Source: Phymorhynchus buccinoides (taxonomy: Eukaryota; Mollusca; Gastropoda; Neogastropoda; Raphitomidae). Taken from it: a stretch of DNA of 64,000 nucleotides. Position 1 is the stretch's first letter. Every line of letters starts with the position of its first letter. Both the position numbers and the translations under genes were made by a program. Of this stretch, positions 1-11,410 are shown one piece after another. Below the pieces are notes generated by a model. It worked only from the letters and a program-made list of their open reading frames with translations. It ran no database searches and was not told where the DNA came from. The DNA lies in NCBI GenBank assembly GCA_017654935.2, contig CM065690.1:13528367-13592366 (forward strand), read 5' to 3'.

Positions 1-1250
1 CGATGAGTTTCTCTCACACAAGTCCAGACTGTCTCTCTATGCTCTCACAACAAGTTCAAAGTTTAATAAGATACCACCACTTTCTCTCTCACACATTCTG
101 TCAGTTTCTCTCGCACAAGCCCAAACTCTTCAGCACTTTTTTTTTCCGAGTTTCTCTCCCAAGCAGATTCTGCCAGTCTCTCTCTCTTTCATATTTTGTG
201 TGTGCGAAATTCTCTCACAATAACACAAACTACAATCCCGCCAGTTTTTCTCACGCGAGCGAGTCCACTCTCCCCCACCCCCCCCCTCTTCTCCACCAAA
301 TTCTACCAATTAAATCTCGCTAGACAAGTCCGCTAAAATCCCAGACAGGGCCCCTTCCCAGGGCCTTTCAGACCTATCCCCCCCCCCCCCAGTAAGTAAG
401 CGACCTTGTAAGGACCTGTAGGCCACCTAAGGATAATCTCCATACTTTACTTACCAAAGCATCTTGAAAGGAACAACTTTCCCCAGCATTCGTGAACAAT
501 GTCTAAGACAGACTTGAAAAACTATGGCTGACACAGACATACATACAGTTTTCCTGCAAAAAAACCGACACAATGGATAAAGAACGAGAATTTCAGTCCC
601 AATTTCTCTTTGACCACTCGCGGTACATCTTTTTCGTACTGCTAATCGGTCAGTTGAAACGTGAAGGTGGGGAGTGGGGTAAGGTGGAGTAGGTGCTGAG
701 CGATGTTTCTCAAGTGTAAAATCGCTGTTCTGCATCTATTTGAGTATGGTTTTGCTGCTCAGGGCAGTTTTTTATTGCAGCTGTCAGGACTTGTAAGACC
801 TTGAAAGTACTTAAGCACTTGTAAATGCCTTACTTGGAGATTTCAATTTGTCAAGACTTTAAGACTGGTAGGCCCCCTATGAACCTGCCAAAGGATTCAT
901 CCAGTTTTATTCTCTCACAAACAAGTCCAGACTGTCTCTATGCTCCTCACAACAGTTCAATTTACAAGATACCACCACTTCTCTCTCACACTTCTGGCGC
1001 ACAGCCCAAACTCCTTGAGCACTTTTTTTTTCGAGTTTCTCTCGCCAAGCGGATTTGCCAGTCTCTCTCCTCTCTCTCATATTTTTGTGTGCAACTTTCT
1101 CTCACAGTCCCCAAACTACAATCCTGTCATTTGTTTTTTAACGCAAGTTTCTTCTCCCACATTCTACCAAATATCCCGTATAATCCGATGATTCATCCAG
1201 TTTCTCTCGCTCAAGTCCAACTCCAACATATTCTGGCTCACTTAGTTTCT
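1..1250 (+). repeat. Two direct copies of a CT-rich repeat about 300 bases long
   Basis: 1-330 and 905-1235 share the same series of motifs in order: agtccagactgtctct, ataccaccactt, ctctcacac, cccaaactc, gcactttttttt, cgagtttctctc, gccagtctctctc, aaactacaatcc. Inside each copy a shorter word (agtttctctc plus about 20 bases) recurs. 330-900 between them is unassigned DNA with several cttgtaaggac-like words and no gene. Confidence 0.7.
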
Positions 1251-1284
1251 CTCATGATCCTGCACCGGAGTACAGCAGACACGA

Positions 1285-1720
1285 ACACACAGTGTGTGAG
1301 TGTGTGTACAAAGCGTGTGGTGTGTGTATGTGTTTGTGTGCGTGTGCGTGTAGGTTCATTCTTATTCGTAAGGCGAAACCATTAACAAAGCCGACCAACA
1401 TCTAAGGATTGGGGTACAGGTCAGGAGCTTGTGTGGTGTGTGTGCGAGCGTGTGTGTTTATGTGCACGTGTGGTGTGTTTGTGTATGTCATAGCTAATTA
1501 TGTGTGCTGTGGAATGTGTAGGCTTGTGCCCTTACCTTCGTAAGCGTACGGAGCTGGAAACCAGTAAGAAACACACCAACATGCCCAATTAAGCGACCTA
1601 GGCTGACAGTGTCAGGACTTGCCTGTGTGTGTACTGTATGTGTGATGCCCCTCAGCAAGCATGTGTGTGTATGTTGCGCAGACCATGCGGGGTGTGCCTG
1701 TAAATGTGTGCTGTGTGCAT
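1285..1720 (+). repeat. TG-rich simple repeat
   Basis: Interrupted (TG)n with agcg and atg variants. The short open frames in it are of simple-repeat origin. 1720-2180 is GGAGG/CCACC-rich and AC-rich DNA without a recognisable gene. Confidence 0.8.
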
Positions 1721-2179
1721 GTGATGTGTCATTATGCCGCAGCAGCATTTATCGTGGTGTGTGAGGAGCATGTGTGCCATATATCGTGCGCAACATGCTG
1801 CTGTGTGGTGCAGCCATGTGCATTATGCGTTGGCCCTCCCATCAAATGATGATGCGCGAGTCCAAAGGCTGAGCGGCTGGAGGAGGTCCTGGAGAGGATG
1901 CGGCTGGTGGAGGTGTGGGAGGTGGAGGCGGAGGAGAAGGGCAGGTTCTGCTGCTGGTTGCCCGCCTGCATGTTGTGCACGTGCTGAAAAACACACACAC
2001 AGAAAAACACACAGACCACAGTGAAAACGGACCACAGATGATCAAACCGTGCAGCAAACAGACCACGATGAGACAATGTATCAGACCCACACACAATGAA
2101 AACAACAACACACAACACCACAGACGATGAAACACATATCGGACAATGTTGCAGCCAGAGACCACGGACAATAGAACAG

Positions 2180-4180
2180 ACTACCGATAATCAAACAGAC
2201 ATTAGACAGTGAAACAGACACAAATAGCCAATGAAATAGACATTAGACAGTGAAACACACAAATAGCCAATGAAACACACAAATAACCAGTGAAACAGAC
2301 ACAAATAGCCAATGAAACAGACATTAGACAGTGAAACAGACACAAATAGCCAATGAAACAGACACAAATAGCCAGTGAAACAGACATTAGACAGTGAAAC
2401 GATGGCCAATGAAACAGACATTATACAGTGAAACAGACACAAATAGCCAATGAAACAGACATTATACAGTGAAAGACACAAATGGCCAATGAAACAGACA
2501 ATATCCAGTGAAACAGACACAAATAGCCAATGAAACAGACAATTAACCAGTGAAACAGACACAAATGGCCAATGAAACAGACACAAATAGCCAGTGAAAC
2601 AGACATTAGACAGTGAAACGATGGCCAATGAAACAGACATTATACAGTGAAACAGACACAAATAGCCAATGAAACAGACATTAGACAGTGAAACAGACAC
2701 AAAACAGTTAAGATGGCTCACAATGAAACAGAATACAGACAATGAAACAGACCACAATGAAACACACAAATAGTACTGCAACAGGCCACAGACAATGAAA
2801 CAGATAACAGACAATGAAACAGTTATGAAACAGACCACAGACAATGAAACAGATCATAACAAAACAGTGCTGCAACAGACAATGAAACAGCGCTGCAACA
2901 GACAATGAAACAGTGCTGCAACAGACATAAGAAAATGAAACAGTTCTGCAACAGACAATGAAACAGTTCTGAAACAGACAACTTAACAGTGCTGCAACAT
3001 ACATAAGAAAATGAAACAGTTCTGCAACAGACAATGAAACAGTGCTGCAACAGACAATCAAACATTACTGCAACAGACAATGAAACTGCTGCAACAGACA
3101 TCAGACAATGAAACAGACAATAAAACAGTGCTGCAACAGACAATGAAACAGCGCTGCAACAGACAATGAAACACTGCTGCAACAGACAATAAAACAGTTG
3201 TGCAACAGACAATGAAACAGTGCTGCAACAGACAAATAAAAACATTGCTGGGAACAGACAATGAAACTGTGCTGAAACAGACAATGAAACAATGCTGCAA
3301 CAGACATCAGACAATGAAACAGACATCAGACAATGAAACAGTTCTGAAACAGACATCAGACAATGAAACAGTTCTGAAACAGACATCAGACAATGAAACA
3401 GTGCTGCAACAGACAATGAAACAGTTCTGAAACAGACATCAAACAATGAAACAGTTCTGAAACAGACAATGAAACAGACATCAGACAATGAAACAGTTCG
3501 GAAACAGACATCGGACAATGAAACAGTGCTGCGACAGACAATGAAACAGTGCTGCGACAGACAATGAAACAGTTCTGAAACAGACAATGAAACAGCTCTG
3601 AAACAGACAATGAAACAGTGCTGCGACAATGAAACAGCTCTGAAACAGCTCTGCAACAGACAATGAAACAATGCTGTAACAATGAAACTGCTGCAACAGA
3701 AAATGAAACAGTGCTGCAACAATGAAACACTGCTACAACAGACAATGAAACAGTACTGCAACAGACATCATGCAATGAAACAGTTCTGCAACAGACAATG
3801 AAACAGTTCTGAAACAGACAATGAAACACTCTACAACAGACAATGAAACAATGCTGCAACAGACAATGAAACAGTTCTGCATCAGACAATGAAACAGTGC
3901 TACAACAGACAATGAAACAGTGCTGAAACAGTTCTGCATCAGACAATGAAACAGTACTGAAATAGACAATGAAACAGTGCTGAAATAGACATCAGACAAT
4001 GAAACAGTGCTGCAACAGACAATGAAACAGTTCTGAAACAGACATCATACAATGAAACAGTTCTGCATCAGACAATGAAACAGTGCTGAAATAGACATCA
4101 GACAATGAAACAGTGCTGCAACAGACAATGAAACAGTTCTGAAACAGACAATGAAACAGAGCTGAAACAGACCCAAGACA
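2180..4180 (+). repeat. 2-kb composite tandem array (CAGACAATGAAACAG family)
   Basis: 2180-2760 alternates words of about 22 and 19 bases (cagacacaaatagccaatga and cagacattagacagtgaaa). 2760-4180 is mainly a 23-base word (cagacaatgaaacag plus tgctgcaa or ttctgaaa) with 30-base variants that add catcagac. All share an ATGAAACAG core, so one probably grew from the other. The minus strand of the 23-base word has no stop in any frame, which explains the long open frames here. Confidence 0.95.
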
Positions 4181-4252
4181 ATAAAGTAGACCATGAGGGG
4201 GTGGGAGGGGGTGGAGGAGAAGGGGGGAGGGGGCTGCTAGGCCTCCTACACA

Positions 4253-4400
4253 CTTCATGTGCGTAAATAAGTGGAAGAAAGAAGGGTAAAAATTGACGGA
4301 TTAGGGGAAATTCGGACCTTCTCCCCTTTATTCTTCGACTTATTTACGGACTGCGCACGGGGTTTCCGCACGGAATCTCCTCCGCATGTATGTTTGGTGG
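4253..4400. mobile_element. MITE with ATAAGTGGAAGAAAGAAGG arms
   Basis: A left arm gcgtaaataagtggaagaa faces a right arm tattcttcgacttatttacg, followed by the GC-rich word gcgcacggggtttccgc. Relatives are at 6310-6395 and 46310-46480. The copies are diverged; no transposase is present. Confidence 0.65.
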
Positions 4401-4469
4401 GAGTCAGTTAATACTCAAAATCTCTACGCAAATCTCATTCAGTCATTGAAACCAATGGTCAACTTAGGA

Positions 4470-4690
4470 CGGTGATTTGACCGCCAGTGTGGGGCAATCA
4501 AACCAGTAGGGGCTTAGCGCGTGATGTTCTTAGTTGGGCGTAGTGAACACTGAACACTGAAAGAGAGAGAGAGGGAGGGGACACATCTCCCCCCTTCTCT
4601 CTCTCTCACTACGCCCAACTAAGAATATCACGCGCTAAGCCCCTACTGCTTTGATTGCCTCCCCCCTGGCGGTCAAATCATCGTTTTAAG
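4470..4690. mobile_element. Foldback element with arms of about 90 bases
   Basis: The left arm (gatttgaccgccagtgt ... gtaggggcttagcgcgtgat ... agttgggcgtagtga) is repeated inverted on the right (tcactacgcccaact ... atcacgcgctaagcccctac ... ctggcggtcaaatc). The loop is a GA/CT-rich segment that is itself complementary. A decayed copy of the right arm is at 15655-15775. Confidence 0.85.
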
Positions 4691-4960
4691 TTGCTCATTC
4701 ACGGTACAGTATTTCTGTTTGTTTTTGTTTTGGCATGTTGCTTATCCTAACGAAACCATTCAACAAAGCAAGACGCAGAGATGGACGGATTTATATGAAC
4801 AGACTGACGGACCAATGAGAATAGTTGTCTCCTTTGGGCGGACATAATGTGAAACAGTACCGTTGCATACATTACAACACAATGGAAACAAAAAGTGATG
4901 CGACACAAGGAAGTGCAACAGCTGCAGTAAACACTTTAAAACAACAACAACTGCTATTAA

Positions 4961-5332
4961 TTAACCCTTTCACCGCCAATCTATATGCACCACAGTGGCT
5001 TAAAACCCTTTCACGCCGCCAGCCATTTTTTCAGCCCCAAAAAATCCATTAAACTTAACTGGGTAGAGAACAAAAAAAATCTGCGATATTGGAATGAAAT
5101 TTGAAATTTTACGTCCTCTCGACCTGGGAAGGCACATATGGGACATTTGTTAGTTGAGATGCGATATTGGGAATTCCTCAGTGACATTTATAACATTAGG
5201 CCTATCCTTACCTCCCAAAATTAAAAAAATAGGGTCTTCGAATAACAGGCCCTGATTCCATGCCTTTTAGTGACATGTGGGTGTTACAACCATTGTGGTG
5301 CATAAATACGACACTGGCGGTGAAAGGGTTAA
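4961..5332 (+). mobile_element. piggyBac-like MITE, copy 1
   Basis: Ends are TTAA-CCCTTTCACCGCCA and TGGCGGTGAAAGGG-TTAA. TTAA target sites plus a CCCT-type end are the hallmark of piggyBac-group elements. The inside carries the family words ttaaacttaactgggtagag and atgccttttagtgacatg. An extra partial left end at 5008 suggests a duplication. No coding capacity. Confidence 0.75.
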
Positions 5333-5542
5333 ACACCCAAGTCACTAAAAGGGCATCAAATCAGGGCCTGTTATCCGAATAACCTATTGTTCTTAAGTTT
5401 GGGAGGTAAGGGATAGGGCTAATGTATAAAGGTCACTGAGGAATTCCCCAATATTGCATATGTCCCATATGTGCCTTCCCAGGTCAAGAGGACGTAAAGC
5501 CTCAAAATTTACGATACCCAATATTGCATCAAAATAATCCTG
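5333..5542 (-). repeat. Inverted partial copy of the same MITE
   Basis: 5340-5510 repeats 5110-5290 in reverse (cactaaaagggcatcaaatc, tcccatatgtgccttcccagg, gaggacgtaaa), making a large palindrome centred near 5333. Confidence 0.75.
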
Positions 5543-5569
5543 ATCGCTTCTCGGCCTTTTGGCTAAGAC
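5543..5569 (+). ncRNA. U2 snRNA 5'-end-like fragment (SINE head or pseudogene)
   Basis: atcgcttctcggcctttt followed by ggctaaga matches the very conserved first 26 or so bases of U2 snRNA. The branch-point recognition part and the rest of U2 do not follow, and the continuing sequence (cagtgattcaggaacat...) is unrelated. It is therefore not a working U2 gene. A snRNA-headed SINE or a truncated retrocopy is likely. Confidence 0.6.
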
Positions 5570-5729
5570 AGTGATTCAGGAACATACATTTTTGTTTACA
5601 CCCTGGCTGGTTTGTTCAGCCCGTCGCACATGGCGAAAGCCGATACGCGACGTTAAACTGAACTTCCATCCCCCCCCAATATTGCAGATAGTTTTTTTCT
5701 CTCTAACCAGTTAAGCTTAATTGTCCTTT

Positions 5730-5735
5730 TGGGGT

Positions 5736-5781
<46 letters not shown>

Positions 5782-5992
5782 CTGACAAAATGACTGGTGG
5801 CAAAAGGGTCAAAAAACCAGCTCTGTCAGAGCGTTGGAAATGACACAGGTAGGGAGAGTGTGAAGTTAATAACGAACAAGATCAAAGATGGGGAAAACCA
5901 ACAACAGAAATGATGGGGGGGGGGACAACCAGGGGGGGGAGGGGGGGGGGAGGAGGGGGGGGGGGGTGGGTACCAAAACCGGCACGGACATG

Positions 5993-6024
<32 letters not shown>

Positions 6025-6170
6025 TAAGGCACACACTAAGGCAGGGTACACAGTACATCCGGATTTTCCGGTTGACCCCCCCAAATCAATTTAGGGGGGG
6101 ATCCAGATGGGGGGGGGGGGGTAAGGGGGGGAAAACAAGAAACGGATCATGGGGAAATGGGGGGGGGGAC
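5730..6170 (+). repeat. Cluster of poly-G tracts
   Basis: Runs of G of tens of bases at about 5737-5780, 5936-5965 and 5992-6021, plus shorter runs at 5915-5925, 6108-6121 and 6159-6168. The strand is able to form G-quadruplexes. Open frames here are only Gly/Pro runs. The block follows a decayed piggyBac-like MITE end (5640-5815). Confidence 0.9.
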
Positions 6171-6309
6171 GGTGGAGTTATAGTTTTTCCAACGGATCAT
6201 GAACCTTACAAAACACGCAGCCTAGGAACAGTGTTCGCCTGGATGTGTACATCCGGTGCGGAATAATCAATCATGAGGGGGAGGCTCTGAAACAACTTTT
6301 TGGAGGGGG

Positions 6310-6395
6310 ATTCTGATACGTGCGTATAACTTTTTCCCCGCTTCTTTATTTTACTTCTTTACGGGGTTTTCCGCGCGGAACATCCGCCGCGTGTA
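6310..6395. mobile_element. Fragment of the ATAAGTGG-arm MITE
   Basis: tacgtgcgtataactttttccccgc, then acttctttacggggttttccgcgcgg, matches the right part of the copies at 4253 and 46310. 6400-6680 has AG-rich low-complexity DNA. Confidence 0.5.
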
Positions 6396-6673
6396 GTGTG
6401 ATACAAGGCCCTAAGGGGAGGGAGGGGGGTGGGGTGGGGTGGAGATACAGACTTTGGAAAAGGTAAAGGCGGAAAGAAAAAGAAAAAAAAAAAGAAGAGG
6501 CTAAGGTGTGTGAGAGAATGAGTGAACTAAAGAACAGGGGGCCAAAAAACAAGACGAGACAGTGTAGGATTGCGTGTGCAAAAAAACGACGGTACCTGTA
6601 CCTCATAGTTCAACTGTCTCACTTTGTCTGATCTAGACGCAAACTGGGCAACAGAAAAACAATCAATAAGACA

Positions 6674-6868
6674 CACACACACACACCATGGAAATATATA
6701 TATGCAAGCATTGTTAAAAACTAAATCCACTGACACGACACAGAGCACACCACGTGTAAATAACCAGCTGGACTACAATGAGTCTTTAGTGATACAAATT
6801 AGTACAGGAACATGGGGTGGCTTGGGGGGTGGGGGGGGGGGGGGGCGGGGGGGGGGGTGGGGGGGGGG
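6674..6868 (+). repeat. (CA)n and a poly-G tract
   Basis: A short (CA)n at 6671-6689 and a nearly pure G block at 6817-6868. Confidence 0.85.
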
Positions 6869-6949
6869 AACAAACATTATTTCTCTGAAAATATTTGAGG
6901 GATTAATTAAGAGTAAATGCTGTCTCTTGGTGTGGTCAAGAGGTTCTTT

Positions 6950-7090
6950 TTCTGCGTTCCCAGGCCATATGGCCATAATTGGTAAGGTACGTATGTGTCC
7001 GGGTTTTTTTCAGTTTTCACTGGTCTCCCCGCTGCGTACAGCCAACACATTCTGATTTTGGAGGAGCTCAAAGGAGAAAAAGGGTAGTCT
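6950..7090 (-). repeat. GAA-tailed dispersed repeat, fragment
   Basis: Reverse of the family at 45414: gcgttcccaggccatatggc, tacgtatgtgtccg, ttcactggtctccccgctgcg, gaggagctcaaaggagaaa. 7090-7290 is unassigned. Confidence 0.7.
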
Positions 7091-7291
7091 TCGAGCTGGT
7101 AAAGAGAGCCCTTTATAGTAAGCAGGGGGAAATTCCTCTAAACACTTTCAACACAACCCCTCTCGCTGCTCTCTGTGGACCCTCAGCACTCCGCTGTCAA
7201 GGAGTAGAAATTCCACCAGGACACCCAATTTTGGCCCTTTTCAAGGAATTCTCTTGACAAATTTTGAGACTGCAGTGGTCTAGATTTACCT

Positions 7292-7544
7292 GTAACCCTT
7301 TCACCGCCAAAGTCGCATTTTAGCACCACAGTGATTTAGCACCTATGTCACTAAAAGGCATCAAATTGGGGTCTATTATCCAATGACCCTATTAATAGTC
7401 TTAGTTTTGTGAAGCAAGGATATACCCTTGTAGATATGTCACAGAAGAATCCCCCAATACTGCAGATGGATTTTGTTCTCTACCCAGGTAAATTTAATGG
7501 AAATGTTTTTGCTGAAATATGGCTGGCGGTGGTGAAAGGGTTAA
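7292..7544 (+). mobile_element. piggyBac-like MITE, copy 2
   Basis: Ends are TGTAACCCTTTCACCGCCA and GGCGGTGGTGAAAGGGTTAA. The left TTAA is altered. Inner words cactaaaaggcatcaaat and ctacccaggtaaatttaatgg match the family. It is about 250 bases long and non-coding. Confidence 0.75.
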
Positions 7545-8562
7545 TCTTTTCAATTATATAAAATTTTGAAAACCAAATCGTTAGTTTCGTGCTTAAACAA
7601 ACGAGTCGAAAACAGCCACATCACTGTCAGTCACAGAGACATGTTTTGCCTGTTGCTAACACGCTAGCGGCGTGTCGGCATGGCTAAACTCAGGCGTTGC
7701 TACTTATTCTAGCAGCGTGTTGCAAAAGAGTTAAAGATGAAGACACAAAACTTGACATCTATTCAAGTTTAACGCCCCTTTAAGCTTAACAGTACCAGAC
7801 CTGCCTATCTTCAGAACTCGAAATGAGTAGTTTCGACTTCAAAATGAGTAGTTTTAAAGCGTGTAGTTCAGGGTAAGAATCTTTAGCGTCATTTAGTCAC
7901 ATAAATGATATGCGACAATGTTGTGACATATTGCAAATTAACCGTCATAACATGGTGCATAAAAGCACAGAGGCCATATGGTTCGTTTTTCTTCTTTCTG
8001 AACAAAGCCAACTCTCATCATGGCTTAGTTCATGGTTCATTGACTGTCAATTTAGTCAGGAAAAGGAATTTTTCAGTTTGATAAATGAGTAGTCAGCACA
8101 CTACAAAATACATAGTCACACTCAACAATGTCAAGCTGAGTAATGTGGCCAAAAATGTGTAGTTTTCTACGGTCAAACCATAGTGAAGGCAGGTCTGCGA
8201 CACCCATTTCGGCATTTGCACTTTTTAAAAAGTTTTTTTAACATTCACTTTTCTATTAATTCAGAGAATTCGCTGAAAAGTGCCTTGCCTGAAATACTTT
8301 ACATACAAACTGGGGGAGAGGAGACGAGACATGAGGAAAAATACTCTGCAATAATATATAAGGAAAGAGGAAACACACTACTATAATAAAATATCAATAT
8401 AACATACTGACACGCTGCAATAAACTTAGTAACAGGGTAAACCTTTTAGCGCGTGCGTGTTGACATGATGTAAGAGAACAGGAAACAAACTTGGCATCAC
8501 AAAATAATAGATAAAAACGAACCAAAACAGTAACTACCGAGTAAAGCTAAGAGCACAAGAAA
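7545..8562. other. Unassigned AT-rich DNA
   Basis: No exon-like island. Words such as aaaatgagtagtttcgacttc recur weakly at 7820-8170. Nothing else is supported. Confidence 0.5.
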
Positions 8563-8565
8563 GCA

Positions 8566-8992
8566 CCGTATTTTACGGACTATAAGGCGAACTTTCCCCC
8601 TAGACGAGACCCCTGCCCTCATAACTGACTAACAACGTAGGCATGGGTTCTCTGGGAAATTCACAAAATCCTGCAGGCAGGGGGTTCGCGCCACTCACAA
8701 CTTACCAAAAAAAAATCATAAATATCAAGTTCCTGGTATGTAATATTCAGCTGTATTCATTTATTTTATATTCTACACATGCGAGAAAACCGAGCAAAAC
8801 GTTTATGATAGTAAAATTTGTAGCTTCGAAATTCTCTATAAATCCGGCGAGAGGCAATAAAAAAAACAAATGCTGCATTTCAGGACATCCCTGAAACAGG
8901 AGCCTTCCATGATGTGGTAAGAAACTAATAACAAGAAAAATCAGTTTGTGTAGAATTTGAGGGGTGCGCCTATAGTCATTAAAGTACGGCAA
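8566..8992. mobile_element. ACCGTATTTTTCGG MITE family, long copy
   Basis: Left end ccgtattttacggactataaggcg and right end gcgcctatagtcattaaagtacgg are inverted. Both ends of the family carry the word tcgga/gtccg with ataaggcg. The interior is AT-rich and non-coding. Confidence 0.6.
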
Positions 8993-9177
8993 TCCTAAAA
9001 CACAACCACCCCCAAAACTTCATTTCTCAGTGGGCCTCGATCACGTTTCGGAAACGTGAAACCAACAGTTAAAAAACGAATGCAAAAAAAACACAAAAAC
9101 ACACATCAAACTAGATACATCACAGACAACGATGAAGCATGCGTTGATTAATAACAGATGCAAACTCAAAGTGTTAC

Positions 9178-9608
9178 TACAATGGAACCTCCCTTACAAG
9201 ACTCCCTCCCTTACAAATTAAGACCCTACTTCTCGTTGCAACACTGCCCAAAAAAAATTTCTTTGTAACACTAAAACCACCTCCTTTATAAACCCCTCCC
9301 TTATAAGACCTTCAATTCAATCAAATGAGGCCAAGTGTACAGTAACAGAAACCCAAGTACAGTAACAGTGAAACCTCCCTTATAATACCTTCAAAATCAT
9401 CCAAATGAGGTCTTAAAGGGAGGGGGTCTTATAAGGTAGGTAATATTAATAGTGGAACCTCCCTTATAAGACCTTACAAAATCATCCAAATGAGGTCTTA
9501 TAAAGGAGGGGTCTTAAGAGGTAGTAATTTCTAATACAGTGGAACCTCCTTATAAGACCTTCAAAAATCATGCCAAAATGAGGTCTTATCAGGGGGTTTC
9601 CACTGTAA
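9178..9608. mobile_element. Array of CAGTGGAACCTCC inverted-repeat elements
   Basis: acaatggaacctcccttac, agtggaacctcccttataag (9453) and acagtggaacctccttataag (9537) alternate with aaggtcttata/gggaggggtctta and a final ggtttccactgta. The TA-flanked CAGTGGAACC end suggests a pogo/mariner-type MITE. Several copies are stacked head to tail. Confidence 0.65.
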
Positions 9609-9854
9609 CCGTTACTTGTGTTTCTGTTACACTGGTACCCTTGGCCCCCTCATTTTAAGGGTGGCCCCTGATGGATGAGTTTTTGCAAGAAACACGTTGA
9701 TGTCACCAGAAAGACAGCCTTTTTTTTAAGGATCGGAACACTCGCTTTGCTTCTGGTTTCCTAGAAATCAAACCGTCAAAACGTCTTTTATTCTTTTTTA
9801 TGACCCTATTGTCTCTTTTTGTTTTGTTTATTGATGCATTCCCCTTGATTATGT

Positions 9855-9889
<35 letters not shown>

Positions 9890-10145
9890 TTTATTTCTTC
9901 ATCTATGCCTTGTGTCGATGATGATCTGGATTCATTTGTGGTGATGGGTGGAAGTGGATGGAATTGGGTGAGGGTGTGTGTGTTGGGGCGAGGGGGGAGG
10001 TGGGGTGTTAACAATTGGGGTATTTATATGTACATTTCATAACTATGCAAGTGGTGCTCACAAACGATGCAGAAGCGTGCGTGTGCATAATATGGGTGCA
10101 GTTGCAATGTGCGGCTTAGGCGGGTGTGTGCAGTGTTATATGAGG

Positions 10146-10147
<2 letters not shown>

Positions 10148-10188
<41 letters not shown>

Positions 10189-10255
10189 AGAGAGAGAAGA
10201 GAGAGAGCAGAGAGAAGAGAGAGCAGAGAGATAGTTGTGTGTGTGTGTGTGTCGT
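10148..10255 (+). repeat. (GA)n and (GT)n microsatellites
   Basis: gagaga run with agag variants followed by gtgtgtgtg. Confidence 0.9.
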
Positions 10256-10309
10256 GGTACATGTATAAGCTTTACTCATAATTTTATATCTGTGATATGT
10301 TACTTCTCG

Positions 10310-10413
10310 TGTGCATTGCGTTTTATTGTATGTTTTAATGTGACAGCAAACAAAATTTCCTTGTTCATTTTAATGGGATAATAAATAGTGATTGATTGAT
10401 CGATTGATTGATT
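10310..10413 (+). mobile_element. Retroposon 3' tail with (ATTG)n
   Basis: aatttccttgttcattttaa, gggataataaatagtg, then repeats of attg. Similar gggataataaa words before microsatellite tails stand at 18930 and 30830, as expected for LINE or SINE 3' ends. Confidence 0.5.
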
Positions 10414-10899
10414 TAACCCCTATCCACCCCTGTGGCGGAGATGCCAGAGAGAGTAGCCATTTGTGGATGAGGTGGTGGAGGTCACTCATTGTGGTTGAAA
10501 GCGTTTTCTCTTTTTGTAGTGCAGTAAAAAAAAAAAAGTAGCTGTTTCCTTTGTTGTGAGCGAAACTCCTTTAGATAAACTGTATAACATTTTTTAGGAA
10601 TTGAAAAAAGAAAAGAAAAAAAGGCTTGTATTGTCGAAAATTTCTTGCAAAGGACTTGGCGGGCCATTATAAAAGAGAACTAAAGGCACATACGCCTTCT
10701 CATTTGGTGAAACGAATCTGACTTCCAGCATCCTCCGCCAAGGAGACAATCGCCGATTTGACGGTTTTGATTTCTAGGAAAACCAGAGCAAAGCGAGTGT
10801 TGGCAATCTCTGTGAAGGGTGGTTTTCCTGGTGATCTCAACAATGTTTTTTTACAAAAACTCATCCGTCAGGGTCCACCTTTAATGAACAAATTCTGTG

Positions 10900-11325
10900 C
10901 CTTCTTGAGACAAAAATGGTTGATCTGCTAGGATGTACTTTGCAATGACAAGATGACATTTAAGGCCATCTTGTACTTGAAACACCCCCCAGAGCTTCAA
11001 ATTGTCGTCGGGCCCCGAGTCATTGACCCACATTAACGGCGCTTTTGACCCCTCATTTTGCGCAGCCAGGGGGTCGTCTGACCCACCGAAGTCTGCAATG
11101 AGATTGAAGTTTAATACTACAGTTATTGCTGGCCCTTTATTTTGGAAAATTTGGACCCATCATTTTCAGGCAATTAGGGGGCCATAGGACCCTTGAAGCT
11201 TAAAAACAATCTGAAGCTCTGCGGGGCCCCTCTGAAGCTCTGCGGGGCCCCTCTGAAGCTCTGAGTCCCCCCCCTCCCCACCAGAGCCGGTGTGGTGTTG
11301 TGTTTGCATCATGTACATGCCTAAA
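10900..11325. repeat. Dispersed GACCC/GGGTC-rich repeat
   Basis: Repeated words ggccctttattttgg, acccatcattttcaggcaat, aattagggggccataggaccc. A relative is at 46010-46090 (ggcccatcattttagaaatt, gcaattaggggtcaccatgac). At 11210-11265 a 24-base word with ctgaagctctgcggggcccc is repeated in tandem. Confidence 0.5.
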
Positions 11326-11329
11326 AAGA

Positions 11330-11410
11330 GAGAGAAAGGATGAGAGAGAGAGGAGAGAGGAGAGTAGAGAAGAGAGAGAGAGAGAGAGACACAGGGGAGA
11401 GAGAGAGATG
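11330..11410 (+). repeat. (GA)n microsatellite
   Basis: Interrupted gagaga tract. 11410-11740 is unassigned with TG words. Confidence 0.9.

Larger units (their letters stand above)
9669..10895. mobile_element. Foldback element (GATGAGTTTTTGCAA arms) with internal insertions
   Basis: The left arm at 9669-9785 (gatgagtttttgcaagaaac ... gctttgcttctggtttcctag) is inverted at 10740-10890 (ctaggaaaaccagagcaaag ... caaaaactcatccgtcaggg). The compact copy at 44735-45300 shows the uninterrupted length. Here the middle is enlarged by poly-G (9859-9888), GA/GT repeats and a retroposon tail (10310-10413). Confidence 0.75.

Noticed and set aside
2823..3761. Minus-strand open frame of 312 codons, the longest gap-free one in the window
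   Set aside because: It is the translation of a 23-base tandem word that lacks stops. Its Phe/Cys/Val pattern repeats with the DNA period and shows no domain.
5910..6266. Gly-rich open frame of 118 codons, and Pro-rich frames at 55939-56259
   Set aside because: Translations of poly-G/C blocks.
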